Shown one piece after another: positions 1 to 8,453 of a DNA stretch of 16,419 nt. The notes under the pieces are model-generated. The model was not told the DNA's origin. It did not search any database and worked only from the letters and a program-made list of their open reading frames with translations. A program made the translations under genes and the position numbers. The stretch spans positions 1-16,419 of the forward strand of contig JBBPSI010000390.1 of the NCBI GenBank assembly GCA_038093515.1, in the 5' to 3' direction. The stretch comes from Butyriboletus loyo (Eukaryota; Basidiomycota; Agaricomycetes; Boletales; Boletaceae). How positions within the stretch are numbered: position 1 is the first letter of the stretch; every line of letters begins with the position of its first letter.

Positions 1-242
1 AGTAGTTCATCTCATGCACAGCATGGTCTGTGTGCATCCTTGTACAATATATAAAGGCTCGTGGTTAGACTAGGATTCTCTAGTTTTAACCACTTGTCTA
101 TTCGCTGGCAACAGTTGAAGATTAAGTTGAAGCTCCAGTCTCATACCTGCCAGGTCTTTGTGTAGACCTGAAACTGTTGTATAGGACCGCTTGTGGCAAG
201 GGTATTCGCACTAGCATTCGACTGTGCGTTGCTTGCGCAACA
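1..242 (+). repeat. 3' part of an F1-family LTR (R-U5), cut by the window edge
   Basis: The sequence matches the last 240 or so bases of the LTRs at 772-1279 and 7919-8453: the GCACAG-CATGGT-CTGTG box, a TATATAAAGG box near 48-57, the AGTTTTAACCA self-primer sequence (near 82-92), and an end in GCGCAACA at 242. It is not followed by the CTTGGTTAAA that marks the start of an F1 internal region. It is therefore either a solo LTR or the 3' LTR of an element lying before the window. The base after it begins the decayed gene at 243-771. Confidence 0.88.
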
Positions 243-771
243 GCTGTTGCAGCAAGGGCGGTGAGGTGTGCAAAAGCCTCAGGTGTATCATTGAGGAACT
301 TGCTGAGACCATCAAGCCAGACCACATTGAGAATTGTTGAGATGAGTGCAGGATGCTCAAAGGGCACGATAATACTCCCATTCTATGTAGAAAGTCAGTG
401 CAAGCAACAAAAATAATAAAAGTGTACTACATACCTCTTGATCTATGTGAGGGAGCCATCTGTCCTCTTCAAATAGCCACAGAATTGTTGTTTGTTTGAC
501 AGCAACTTCAGTGTCAGGTCAGGGATCATGAATATCAGGTCGGAGGTGGTATGTCTCATGGATGAGACCTCATGCTGACTCTTTGAAAATTTTGTGGGTT
601 GTGATTATGACTGCTTGAATACTTGAGATTACCTTTTTGTCTGTTAACCCAGTTGCTTGCACTGGGTGCCCTAAATTTTTTTGAGTTATTATGTGTTAAA
701 TCAGTGCATGTGACATACCTAGAATCTCATAGGTGGCAGTTTCTATTGACCCTCGACATTGATCCTTGGAC
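243..771 (-). pseudogene. decayed spliced gene fragment, cut at both sides by F1 LTRs
   Basis: On the minus strand one reading frame can be followed from 771 to 243 through two convincing introns. The first is 718-641 (78 nt, GTATGT...ACAG) and the second is 434-383 (52 nt, GTATGT...CATAG). The last exon reads GSIIVPFEHPALISTILNVV followed by WLDGLSKFLNDTPEAFAHLT, which is protein-like and not retroelement-like. Two TGA stops interrupt the middle exon, at 572-570 and 521-519; both fit CGA(Arg) to TGA. The gene has neither start nor end here: LTRs abut it at 242 and 772. I do not recognise the family with certainty. The hydrophobic helix pattern ending in LTALAATAV weakly recalls the fungal DUF6532 family, but this is only an impression. 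Intron size and donor sequence are typical of basidiomycetes. Confidence 0.55.
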
Positions 772-1279
772 TGTTATAATCATAACATTTATTCGTACAC
801 TTTCACTTTGGACTTAGTCATTTTCACTTTCAAAGGTCACGTGACATAGCGCACATGATCGTGGGAACTTACATGTGATCTCATGCTGACTAAGCATATG
901 ATGTCATGGCCTAGACCAGGCCTAGACTCTATGACGTCACAACACATGTATTTAATCTCCGTTTACTTCTCTTCTTTTTGATCCCCGCGCCTCGTGTGGT
1001 TAATCACCGTTGCGCTTCTCTTCTTTAGTCTAGCCATGTATAGTAGTTCATCACACGCACAGCATGGTCTGTGTGCATCTCTGTATAATATATAAAGGCT
1101 CGTGGTTAGACTAGGATTCCCTAGTTTTAACCACTTGTCTATTCACTGGTAACAGTTGAGGACTAAGCTGAAGCTCCTAGTTCATACTTGCCAGGTATTT
1201 GTGTATACCTGCAACTGTAGTGGACCCTGTGTGACAAAGTATTCGTACTGGCATTCGACCGTGCGTTGCTAGCATAACA
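772..1279 (+). repeat. 5' LTR of F1a (508 bp)
   Basis: The LTR starts TGTTATAATC and ends GCATAACA, giving TGTTAT/ATAACA terminal inverted repeats. It aligns over its full length with 7919-8453 and with the solo LTR at 12490-12994. It keeps CpG-containing sites such as CACGTG and TGACGTCA that are lost in the 3' LTR. It is followed after two bases by the self-priming site. Confidence 0.93.
838..1098 (+). promoter_or_regulatory. F1 LTR promoter: E-box, CRE, GGTCTGTG box, TATA
   Basis: CACGTG (E-box) lies at 838-843 and TGACGTCA (CRE/ATF-type palindrome) at 932-939. An imperfect inverted repeat GCACAG-CATGGT-CTGTGT lies at 1057-1074, with GGTCTG starting at 1066. TATATAAAGG is at 1089-1098, 23 bp from that start. 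The same order is present in the F1 LTRs at 12490 and 14619. Transcription is expected about 30-35 bp after TATA, which is where the AGTTTTAACCA sequence at 1123-1133 begins. Binding proteins are inferred from motif shape only. Confidence 0.65.
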
Positions 1280-1281
1280 CT

Positions 1282-1292
1282 TGGTTAAAACT
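1282..1292 (+). other. primer-binding site of F1a, self-priming type
   Basis: TGGTTAAAACT, two bases inside the 5' LTR, is the exact reverse complement of AGTTTTAACCA at 1123-1133 in the same LTR (and of the same sequence in the 3' LTR). I recognise no fungal tRNA 3' end that would pair here beyond the TGG. An 11-nt match between the predicted 5' end of the transcript and the site next to the LTR is the layout known for Tf1 of fission yeast, where the RNA folds back and is cleaved to prime its own reverse transcription. Confidence 0.7.
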
Positions 1293-2057
1293 TCAGATAC
1301 ACACCTGGTTCCCAGGGTAGGGGTAGCGTGCTTGTCGGCGTTTGGCCAATAGCATATCCGTTTCGTTTCCCTTATCCGCACATACCAGTAGGCCTCCACT
1401 TGATGGAGCAGAACTTCCCTCTTATGGGATAACCCAGTGCTCAGGGTTTAGAGCCGTTACTGCGTGTTCAGCAGATTTTATTTCTGATTGCCCCTGCCAC
1501 TTTTAGGGGATCCCCTTGGAAGGGTAGCTTTTGTCTCGCGTAACATACCTGTCCAATTCATTCTCCGTTGCTCCCTTGGAGTTGATAGTCTGCGCCAGGG
1601 TCATGCCTAGTTTGCAAAGAGCGACTTCAGGACCCCCAAATCCCGTTGGCTGAGCTATTCCCAAATCGTAGTCCCTGTGGTAACATGGGAGGTAGAACCC
1701 AGAAAAACTTTTCAAAATTTGTCAACTAGTAGTTAAAAAGTTTTTACCCGTAACCGTCCATTACCGGACTAAGCTTCATTGGAGATACTACCTCCATTCG
1801 AAGAAATACTTTTTACGTTCTACTTGTTGTAGAGTCCCCCAGAGTCACCTTGGAAGATAGGAGACAGTAAGGGTCTTTGTAACTCATAGTTTTCTTTTAT
1901 TTTCTTTGCCGAAGAAGCCAGTTCAGCTGAAGAAAAGGTTGCCGAAGAAGATTTCAAAAATCACCCCCTTTCCTCCGCCCCCAACTTCTTTTAAATTCCG
2001 ATTACCAAACTGGGTTCCGAATACTCTACAGATTTCCCAGACGATGACCAAAAAAGG
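1293..2057 (+). other. F1a leader between primer site and gag
   Basis: About 765 bp without a convincing gene; short minus-strand open frames here look accidental. From about 1908 the gag frame already reads acidic protein-like sequence (AEEASSAEEKVAEEDFKNHP), broken by a TAA at 2007-2009 that would be CAA before a C-to-T change. Gag may therefore originally have begun upstream of the ATG at 2058. Confidence 0.4.
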
Positions 2058-3256
2058 ATGTCCAATCCTGGTCCGTCTTACACCCCCACTCCCACTGACT
2101 ATGTCCCTGCTGCCGCCGTCTATGACAACCAGACATTGCACGCCCTCTTTGCACAGTGGCTGGAAAAAGATCAACAAGGAGGAATTTCAAAAAAGGTTGC
2201 TGACCCAGGGGAGTGGGACGGTGATAGAGAAAAGTTCCACCATTGGTGGACCTCCCTCAAAGTCTGGGTGTCCGTCAACACCTGGAAATCAGACAAGCTC
2301 CGAACGGTGGCTGTACTTGGCCGCATTAAGGGCAAAGGCCAGGACTTCTCTCAACTTGTTCTGGAAGATTATGTCATGGAAGAGGAAAAGTACATAGATT
2401 CTCTCGACAGATCAAAAGGGAGAAAAAAGGATCGGGCATGGCCCGAATGGGACTACCTGCAGGCCATGATCAGGGGCCACTTCCAGATCGACGTGCTTAC
2501 TCATCAGGCACTACTCTCACTCAGGGCCAACAACAAATCAACGTCTTCCTGGAAAGATTCAAAGTCCTTTATCGGCAATCTGAGTGTGAACCCAAGCACG
2601 CCATTGAGCTCCTAAAGCGAGCTGTCAAATACGAGATCTACAAACAAGTATTTCTCTCGTGCTCAGAGAATGTCTTAGAAGACTTCAATAACTTGGTAGA
2701 AGAGTTCCGGAGGACGGGAAGGTCCTTCGAACAGATGTATGCAGAGAGAGGCATGGGGCAAGCACGGCAATGGAAGCCGTACATGCAGCAACCCCAAAGA
2801 GGTTACCCTCCTCCCAAAGGACCCCCTCCTGGCTTTACATCAGTCGGAACTCAACCGGGCCGCAGAGCCCCAATGGATCTATCCGCTCAGCAATCTGGCC
2901 CTGAGACCAGAACATGTTTCGGCTGCGGGCAAGCCGGACACATCCGCCCAAACTGCCCTCAGAACCCGAACCGTCAGGACAAATCTAGTACCACTCCTTG
3001 CCCGAAAGTAAGGCAGCAGTGGATCCAGCAGGCCGACAGAACCTACGTCCAAGGATGGGTTCAAGTAAATTCTGCGGAGGTAACCCCTCCTAATTCCTCA
3101 TATCAGTCAAGGCCGTTACCGGCACCACCAGCGGTTGGAGCACCGCCACAAGAAATCTCCCAGCGTGCCGCATACATGGGAGATGACACCCAAGCATACT
3201 GGGCAGATGTCTTCGCTTGCGAAGCAAAGGAAAAGGCCTCACGGTCTTTAAAATAA
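2058..3256 (+). pseudogene. gag: F1a gag (capsid/nucleocapsid), frameshifted
   Basis: Gag forms the virus-like particle and packages the element RNA. The first frame (ATG at 2058) reads a Ty3/gypsy-type capsid with Trp-rich helices (EWDGDREKFHHWWTSLKVW). It then loses frame near 2505-2515, where a one-base loss moves the continuation to the frame that runs to TAA at 3254-3256. The second frame carries LERFKVLYRQSECEPKHAI, the end of the capsid, then a Pro-rich linker. A classic CCHC zinc knuckle follows at 2915-2956 (CFGCGQAGHIRPNC; C-X2-C-X4-H-X4-C), with a basic and Pro-rich tail. About 400 codons in total is ordinary for the family. Downstream, the protease frame lies +1 relative to the end of gag. 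Confidence 0.85.
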
Positions 3257-3761
3257 AGAAGTCTTCCAATGTAGGGGTACCTGGAGGACTGAACAATATA
3301 ATTCTTCATCCTTTTCAAATTCTTTCTCCGCCTTATCTACATTTGTGGACTATTCCATAGACACAGATGAACATTCTTATGTACCATCTGAATCTAAGCT
3401 TTCGATTGGATCGGTATTTGTGAATTCATCTCCAGATGTAAGCGTGGATGTCCCTGGTTTAGTTGATTGCAAGGAGGACGAAGTTCTTGATTCTTGTATC
3501 AAATCAAATGAATTATCTATAGAAAAACTCGAAAGAGTGTCTCCTAATGGGAGTGTGGCGCACAAAAGCGTGCTTAATTCTCTTTTGAGACAAATGAAAA
3601 CCAGATCTCCGATTTCATCTCCATCTCCTTCTAATTATAAATCCCCTAAATCTTCTTTAATGTTTGGTGGAGATTACTCCCCAGTGGTGAAAATCACCTA
3701 CCAGTCAAATGCTACTTGGCGAACTTGTTCACTTAAAGCTTTGCTGGATATAGGAGCAGTC
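3257..3761 (+). pseudogene. pol: F1a pol, start: linker and first part of aspartic protease
   Basis: This frame is open from about 3252 and reads a Ser/Asp-rich linker followed by the start of a retropepsin near 3738, with ALLDIGAV in the position of the catalytic D-S/T-G-A motif. The middle residue is Ile (codon ATA), which a single C-to-T change would produce from ACA (Thr); retropepsins need Ser or Thr there. The reading frame is cut at 3761 by the F3 LTR. Past the LTR the frame picks up again at 4586 exactly where the motif should continue, if one copy of the 5-bp duplication is discounted. The gene would presumably be expressed as Gag-Pol by a +1 shift or reinitiation after the gag stop. 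Confidence 0.75.
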
Positions 3762-4580
3762 TGTTACGCTGATAGCGCACAATAACTAGCAGCGAGCACT
3801 TGACTAGGGGCTCGAGCCTAATAAGGAAAGTGCCGACTCGCGTGAACGACGCTATCGGGTGTCTTGCAAAGCAAGTGTCGGCGAGATCTTGTGTGGTGGC
3901 GACCAGACGAGATCGAGCAGGCTCTTATCGGCTTTATCGGCAAGAGGAGGGTATAATGCTAGATTACTATGCACTTGGTAGATGCGTAGAATTAGCTAAA
4001 GAACTCGTACTACTCTAAGTACGATCTTATATACTATGGGGTATCGTGCACAGACCGAGCTGTGCGTGGCAGCGAGGGTAAAGGGCTATGAGTCCGTCCG
4101 AGTCATAGCGTCGAAAGAAGAAGCGGCAAAGTGCCGGTAACGAGGGAGCGAAGCTCCGAGCAAGATGGCGACATCGTCAGCGAATAGGAAGAGCTGAAGT
4201 CGAAGCGACGATGTCCATGAGGCGAGCCCCACAGGGCGAAGGGTGCGCGAACGGCGGAGCCCTTGGATACGGGTCTCGACGCGAAGGTACTGACGTGTCG
4301 TAATCTAATCACGTGCTAGTCACGTGATGTAAGAAATGTCATTGGTCAAAATAAGAGGGACGCGACAGCTCAGCTGAAGGTCCGGCCCGACGGGGCGAGA
4401 AGACAGGGGCTATCTCGTGCAACGGCACAGAGACTCGCAGGGGCAACCGGGGAAGTGGATAACGTCCACTAGGCGACTAAGGGGCGGGCGATGGGCGGCA
4501 TCGCAAGGCGGCGGGGCGGCGGGGACGCGTAAGCGTGGGAAAACGAGTGGCGGGGTACGCTTAGGGGTAAAACTGTAACA
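3762..4580 (-). mobile_element. F3a: solo LTR of family F3 (819 bp), minus orientation
   Basis: The sequence begins TGTTACGCTG and ends ACTGTAACA, and is flanked by CAGTC (3757-3761) and CGGTC (4581-4585), a 5-bp target-site duplication with one mismatch. A second copy at 12469-13797 has the same ends and the same length once its insertion is removed. Orientation is read from the promoter on the minus strand: CGCACAG-CTCGGT-CTGTGCA followed by TATATAAG (minus strand, near 4037-4030). It also carries two CACGTG boxes (about 4311-4326), and several GC-rich stretches. Its 3' end (minus strand) resembles that of F2 (both end CAGCGTAACA), so F2 and F3 are probably distant relatives. No F3 internal sequence is present. 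Confidence 0.88.
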
Positions 4581-4585
4581 CGGTC

Positions 4586-5824
4586 AATACCTTCATTGAT
4601 AAAAATTATTGCGAAACACAAAAAATAGACACTGTACCATTAGAACGTTCCATGGAGGTTATCAATGCAGACAGCTCTAAAGGAGCAATAGGTCGCATTA
4701 TGCACAAAACCTACCTATTTATGGAAATTGATGGGCACCACGAATCGATTGAGGCTTATGTCTCTCTTCTTGGTTCTCATCAAATGATTATTGGTTACGA
4801 TTGGTTTGCACGTCATAACCCAGACATTGACTGGCGTTTTAAAACCATTAAATTTAATCACTGTTCCCCTTACTGTAGTGTTATCAGAGACTCTATTTTA
4901 TCTTCGAACATTACTTCTTGCTGTACTATAGAACCAGAGGTTGCCGGAAAGGTACCTGAGGTTTACCACAACTATTTAGATGTGTTCTCCGAGGACGAGG
5001 CAGCAAGAATGCCTGAAAGGAAACCATGGGATCACGCAATAGATCTCAAACCCGATTTTGTACCAAAAAAGGGTCGCGTTATTCCCATGTCCGAAGAAGA
5101 ACAAGAGCAAATCCGAGGTTTTGTGGAAAAAGAACTCAAGAAGGGTTACATAAGACCGTCCAAGTCACCTCAGACGGCCCCTGTGTTCTTTATTCCGAAA
5201 AAGACCGGAGATAAGCGACTTGTAATGGACTATCGATATTTAAACGACGGAACCATTAAAAACGGTTACCCGTTACCCCTGATTCCGCAGTTGATCGATC
5301 GGCTGAAAGGCACCGACATCTTCACAGCGTTGGATCTCCAATGGGGATTTAATAATATTTGTATCAAAGAAGGCGATGAGTGGAAAGCGGCGTTTGTCAC
5401 GCCCATTGGAGCCTATGAACCCATGGTCATGTACTTCAGGCTTACCAATTCCCCTCCCACGTTCCAAAACATGATGAATGACATCTTCAATGATATGTAT
5501 GCCTGCGTCATTATTTATATCGACGACGTTATGATATTCACCAAAGGAAAAACGAGGGCCGAGCACGAGGAAAAAGTTAAAGAAGTACTCCAGTGCCTTC
5601 AAGAAAACGATTTATTTGTAAAACCGGAGAAATGTGTATTCTCTTCGGATAAAGTGGACTTTTTAGGTATGGTTGTGTCCCGAAACGGCGTTGAAATGCA
5701 GACGAAGAAAACAGATGCCATCCGAGACTGGCCTATGCCCTCGCGTCTGAAGCAAGTTCAAGTGTTTCTAGGACTATGCAACTATTATCGTAGATTTATT
5801 GAGGGTTTTTCGGAGATCGCCTGA
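4586..5824 (+). pseudogene. pol: F1a pol: end of protease and reverse transcriptase
   Basis: The segment starts with the rest of the protease (open at 4586) and a long protease-RT linker. The reverse transcriptase fingers and palm begin near 5070. Recognisable motifs are the PVFFIPKKTGDKRLVMDYRY block, FTALDLQWGFNNI with the first catalytic Asp, WKAAFVTP, LTNSPPTFQ, the YIDD active site at 5516-5527 and the FLGLCNYYRRFI connection motif near the end. RT copies the element RNA into cDNA inside the particle. The catalytic residues look intact, but a TGA at 5822-5824 ends the frame inside the conserved IA-x-PLNNLTKK motif, where Arg is expected; CGA to TGA explains it. Confidence 0.88.
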
Positions 5825-6304
5825 CCCCTCAACAACTTAACAAAAAAGGATACACCTTTCAAATGGGGCTTAGACGAACAAAGAGCATTTGACACGCTAA
5901 AGAAAAAGTTCACTTCGGCTCCGCTTTTAGCCTACCCAGATCGAGACAAGGAGATGCGGGTGGAAACAGATGCCTCGGATATAGTGGTTGGCACAGTTCT
6001 TTCCGTAAAAGGATCAGACGACCTGTGGCGACCCTGTGCCTTTTTGTCACATTCCTTCGACGCTGCCGAAAGGAATTACCCAATTTACGACAAAGAACTA
6101 TTGGCAGTTATTCGTGCACTAGAAGAATGGCACCATTATCTTATTGGTTGAGAAGGATTTGAAATCTGGACCGATCACAAAAACCTAGAATATTGGAAGA
6201 AGCCACAGACACTGTCTGGAAGACAAGCTTGATGGCATGCACTTCTTCAAGAATTCAATTATTTATTTGTTTATAAACCAGGCTCAACCAATGGCAGAGC
6301 AGAT
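5825..6304 (+). pseudogene. pol: F1a pol: RNase H domain with two internal stops
   Basis: This segment is in the same frame as the RT. It reads PLNNLTKK, then the RNase H core: VETDASD (first catalytic Asp), NYPIYDKELLAVIRALEEW (catalytic Glu) and WTDHKNLEYW (Asp). RNase H removes the RNA strand of the RNA-DNA hybrid. Two further TGA stops occur at 6149-6151 (after HHYLIG) and 6230-6232 (in the conserved GRQA-x-WHALL, normally Arg). Both fit CGA to TGA. The tether to the integrase follows without frameshift. Confidence 0.83.
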
Positions 6305-7165
6305 GTGCTATCGCATCGAGCAGACCACGGTGATGCCATCATGGACCATAATACCAATATTACGGTACTTCCCCCGAACCTTTTCCTTAATAAAGTTTCC
6401 CTTTCTTCTTCCTTTTATGATACATTACAAAAAGAATCAGAAAAACAAAAAACAAAAGAATACCCAGGATTCTATTATGATTCGGAACAATCCATATTTA
6501 TTAACAAAAAGAAAAAAGTCTTTGTGCCCGAAGCACTTAGAATAGATTTACTTAAAATATGTCATGATTCTCCCATAGCCGGACACTCGGGTCAAGCCCA
6601 TACAGCTCATCTCCTTACACGACACTTTACGTGGCCTGGAGTTACAAAGGACATTAAACGATATGTAAAATCTTGCCAAGCGTGCGCCCTCATGAAGGGT
6701 AAGCAAAATGCACCGGCAGGTAAAATATTACCACTTCCTTCGGCTAGTCACCCATGGGAAGATATATCTGTAGATTTTGTCACTGGACTTCCCCTTTCGA
6801 ACGGCTTCGACGCCATTTGTACGATAGTGGATCGCTTCTCCAAAGAAGTCGTTTACGTCCCTTGTAAGATGACTACCTCTTCTAAGGAGTTAGCTATTAT
6901 ATTTAGAGACAATGTTTGGTGTATTCATGGACTTCCTATATCTATAGTTTCGGACCGAGGTCCACAATTTGTATTGGACTTTACCACAGAGCTTTGCAAG
7001 CTTCTTGGCATTTCCCAGAAACTCTCAATGGCATACCATCCTCAATCAGATGGACAAACCAAGCGGATAAATAGGGAAATGGAACAATATTTACGTACCT
7101 ATGTGGCAAAAAAAACAAGAAACATGGGCCAATTGGATCAAGATCGCCCAGTTCAATCACAATAA
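6305..7165 (+). pseudogene. pol: F1a integrase: zinc domain and catalytic core
   Basis: Integrase inserts the cDNA into the chromosome. The N-terminal HHCC zinc-binding domain is visible (HDSPIAGHSG ... CQACALMK). The catalytic core has ISVDFVTGLP (first Asp), IVSDRGPQF (second Asp) and YHPQSDGQTKRIN. In the last motif the third catalytic residue should be Glu. Here codon 7061-7063 is AAG (Lys), exactly 35 residues after the second Asp, so the enzyme should be inactive; GAG to AAG in a CpG context explains it. The frame is lost in a run of eight A's at 7108-7115, and the true continuation lies in the next frame. Confidence 0.87.
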
Positions 7166-7847
7166 TTCCCTTACTACAGCCACAGGTACTATTCCATTTT
7201 CTATTACTCATAACTATTATCCACAAGTCGGTTTCGAAAAATCTTCGAATATGTTAGCCAGAGATTTCACATGTACTGCTGGGAAAGCACACGCCGAAGT
7301 CAAGGAAGTGTTAGAAGAAGCTAGAAAACGCATGGTATCGCAGGCCGATAATAGACGATTGGCTGCGCCCGATTACAAAGTTGGTGATAGAGTATGGTTA
7401 TCTACGGAAAACTTGAAGTTACTGTATACAGCACGAAAACTCACCCAGCATTGGATTGGTCCATATTGGATCAAATCACTTAAACCCAATGCTGTGGAAC
7501 TGCAGCTGCCAAGCAGCATGTGCATACATCCAGTAGTTAACATTTCACATGTTAAACCTTATTGGGAAACCCTAACAGGGCAACTGGTTTTACGTCCTGA
7601 CCCAGTCAACGTCACGGATGAAGGTTATGTGGAATTTGAGGTTGATTACATTGTTGCCTCCCAGATGAAGCATAGGCAGTTAGAGTACCTAGTGCACTGG
7701 AGAGGATACGATGAAACGGATCGCACGTGGGAACCATTATCAAATTTGGGAAATTCGCAGGACGTTATCAGCGATTATCACCAAGCCCACCCTTCCGCCC
7801 CTCAACCTCTTCACGGCCTATCTCTGTCAGAATTCTCTTCCTTATAA
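7101..7847 (+). pseudogene. pol: F1a integrase C-terminal domain and chromodomain
   Basis: This continues the integrase in a different frame after the poly-A slip at 7108-7115. It reads WANWIKIAQFNHNN, then the GPY/F-type module (HWIGPYWIKSL ... HPVVNISHVKPY). From about 7632 to 7790 it reads a chromodomain: FEVDYIVASQMKHRQLEYLV, HWRGYDETDRTWEP, with the aromatic residues that form the methyl-lysine cage. This places F1 among the chromoviruses, whose chromodomain is thought to steer integration to marked chromatin. TAA at 7845-7847 ends pol, 71 bp before the 3' LTR. Confidence 0.9.
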
Positions 7848-7906
7848 GGAATTTGGTCTGGAACACAGAACCTCTTATTCAGGAACTCGTCTGGAATACG
7901 AGTCCT

Positions 7907-7918
7907 AGGGGGGGGAAG
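7907..7918 (+). other. polypurine tract of F1a
   Basis: AGGGGGGGGAAG directly abuts the 3' LTR, the expected position for plus-strand DNA priming. Just upstream (7849-7905) the motif GGAAYTYGTCTGGAAYAC occurs twice with small changes, filling the short gap after the pol stop. Confidence 0.8.
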
Positions 7919-8453
7919 TGTTATAATCATAACATTTATTTGTACACTTTTGGACTTAGTTGTTTTGCTTCAACTTCACTTTCAAAGGTCATGTGACAAA
8001 GTGCACGTGATCGTGGGAACTTACATGTGATCTCCTGCTGACTAAGCATATGATGTCATGGCCTAGACCAGGCCTAGACTCTATGATGTCATGACACATG
8101 TATTTAATCTCCATTTACTTCTCTTCCCTTTGATCGCCATGCCTCATGTGATTAATCACCACTGCACTTCTCTTCTTTTTGATCCCTGTTGACCCTGTAG
8201 TCTAGCCATGTATAGTAGATCATCTCACGCACAGCTTGGTCTGTGCGCATGTCTGTACAATATATAAAGGCTCGTGGTTAGACTAGGATTCCCTAGTTTT
8301 AACCACTTGTCTATTTGCTGGCAACAGTTGAGGATTAAGTTGAAGCTCCTTGATCACATCTTGCCTGTACCTTGTGTAGTGCAGCAACTGTTGTTGTACT
8401 GCCTGTGGCTTGGTATTCGTGCTAGCATTCAACTGCACGTTGCCTTCGCAACA
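7919..8453 (+). repeat. 3' LTR of F1a (535 bp)
   Basis: The LTR starts TGTTATAATC directly after the polypurine tract and ends TCGCAACA. It aligns with the 5' LTR but is clearly diverged, with many CG-to-TG or CA changes: CACGTG has become CATGTG and TGACGTCA has become TGATGTCA. It also has about 20 extra bases (near 8180-8200) in the U3. The AGTTTTAACCA primer sequence and TATATAAAGG are kept. Confidence 0.92.

Larger units (their letters stand above)
772..8453 (+). mobile_element. F1a: full-length, inactive Ty3/gypsy chromovirus
   Basis: The order is LTR, self-priming site, leader, gag with zinc knuckle, protease, reverse transcriptase, RNase H, integrase, chromodomain, polypurine tract, LTR. 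This is the order of a Ty3/gypsy (Metaviridae) chromovirus that copies itself through an RNA intermediate and integrates by its own integrase. Without the 819-bp F3 LTR and its 5-bp duplication the element would be about 6.9 kb. It is dead: there are frameshifts in gag (about 2505-2515) and integrase (7108-7115), TGA stops at 5822, 6149 and 6230, a damaged protease motif, and a Lys where the integrase catalytic Glu should be. The flanking five bases (TGGAC at 767-771, CTATA at 8454-8458) are not a target-site duplication, so the two ends have been rearranged or belong to different insertions. Confidence 0.9.

Noticed and set aside
1..1279. The LTRs at 1-242 and 772-1279 as the two ends of a short element carrying the minus-strand gene
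   Set aside because: No primer-site sequence follows 242 and no polypurine tract precedes 772; the gene fragment is more simply interrupted by separate insertions.
1282..1330. A tRNA-type primer site beginning with TGG, or the later CTGGTTCCCAGGGTAGG
   Set aside because: I could not match either to a tRNA 3' end, and the first is fully explained by pairing with the LTR. The second is over 30 bases from the LTR.
1906..2397. A 163-codon plus-strand frame beginning MPKKPVQLKKRLPKK
   Set aside because: It overlaps F1a gag in another frame and resembles no retroelement protein; it is a shadow of gag and its acidic leader.
4103..4312. Short open frames within the F3 LTRs (also 13301-13781)
   Set aside because: They are not conserved as protein between F3a and F3b and lie in LTR sequence.
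3762..4580. A structural RNA or rRNA-like GC-rich segment in the middle of F1a
   Set aside because: Ends, target-site duplication, promoter layout and the second copy at 12469-13797 show it is an LTR.
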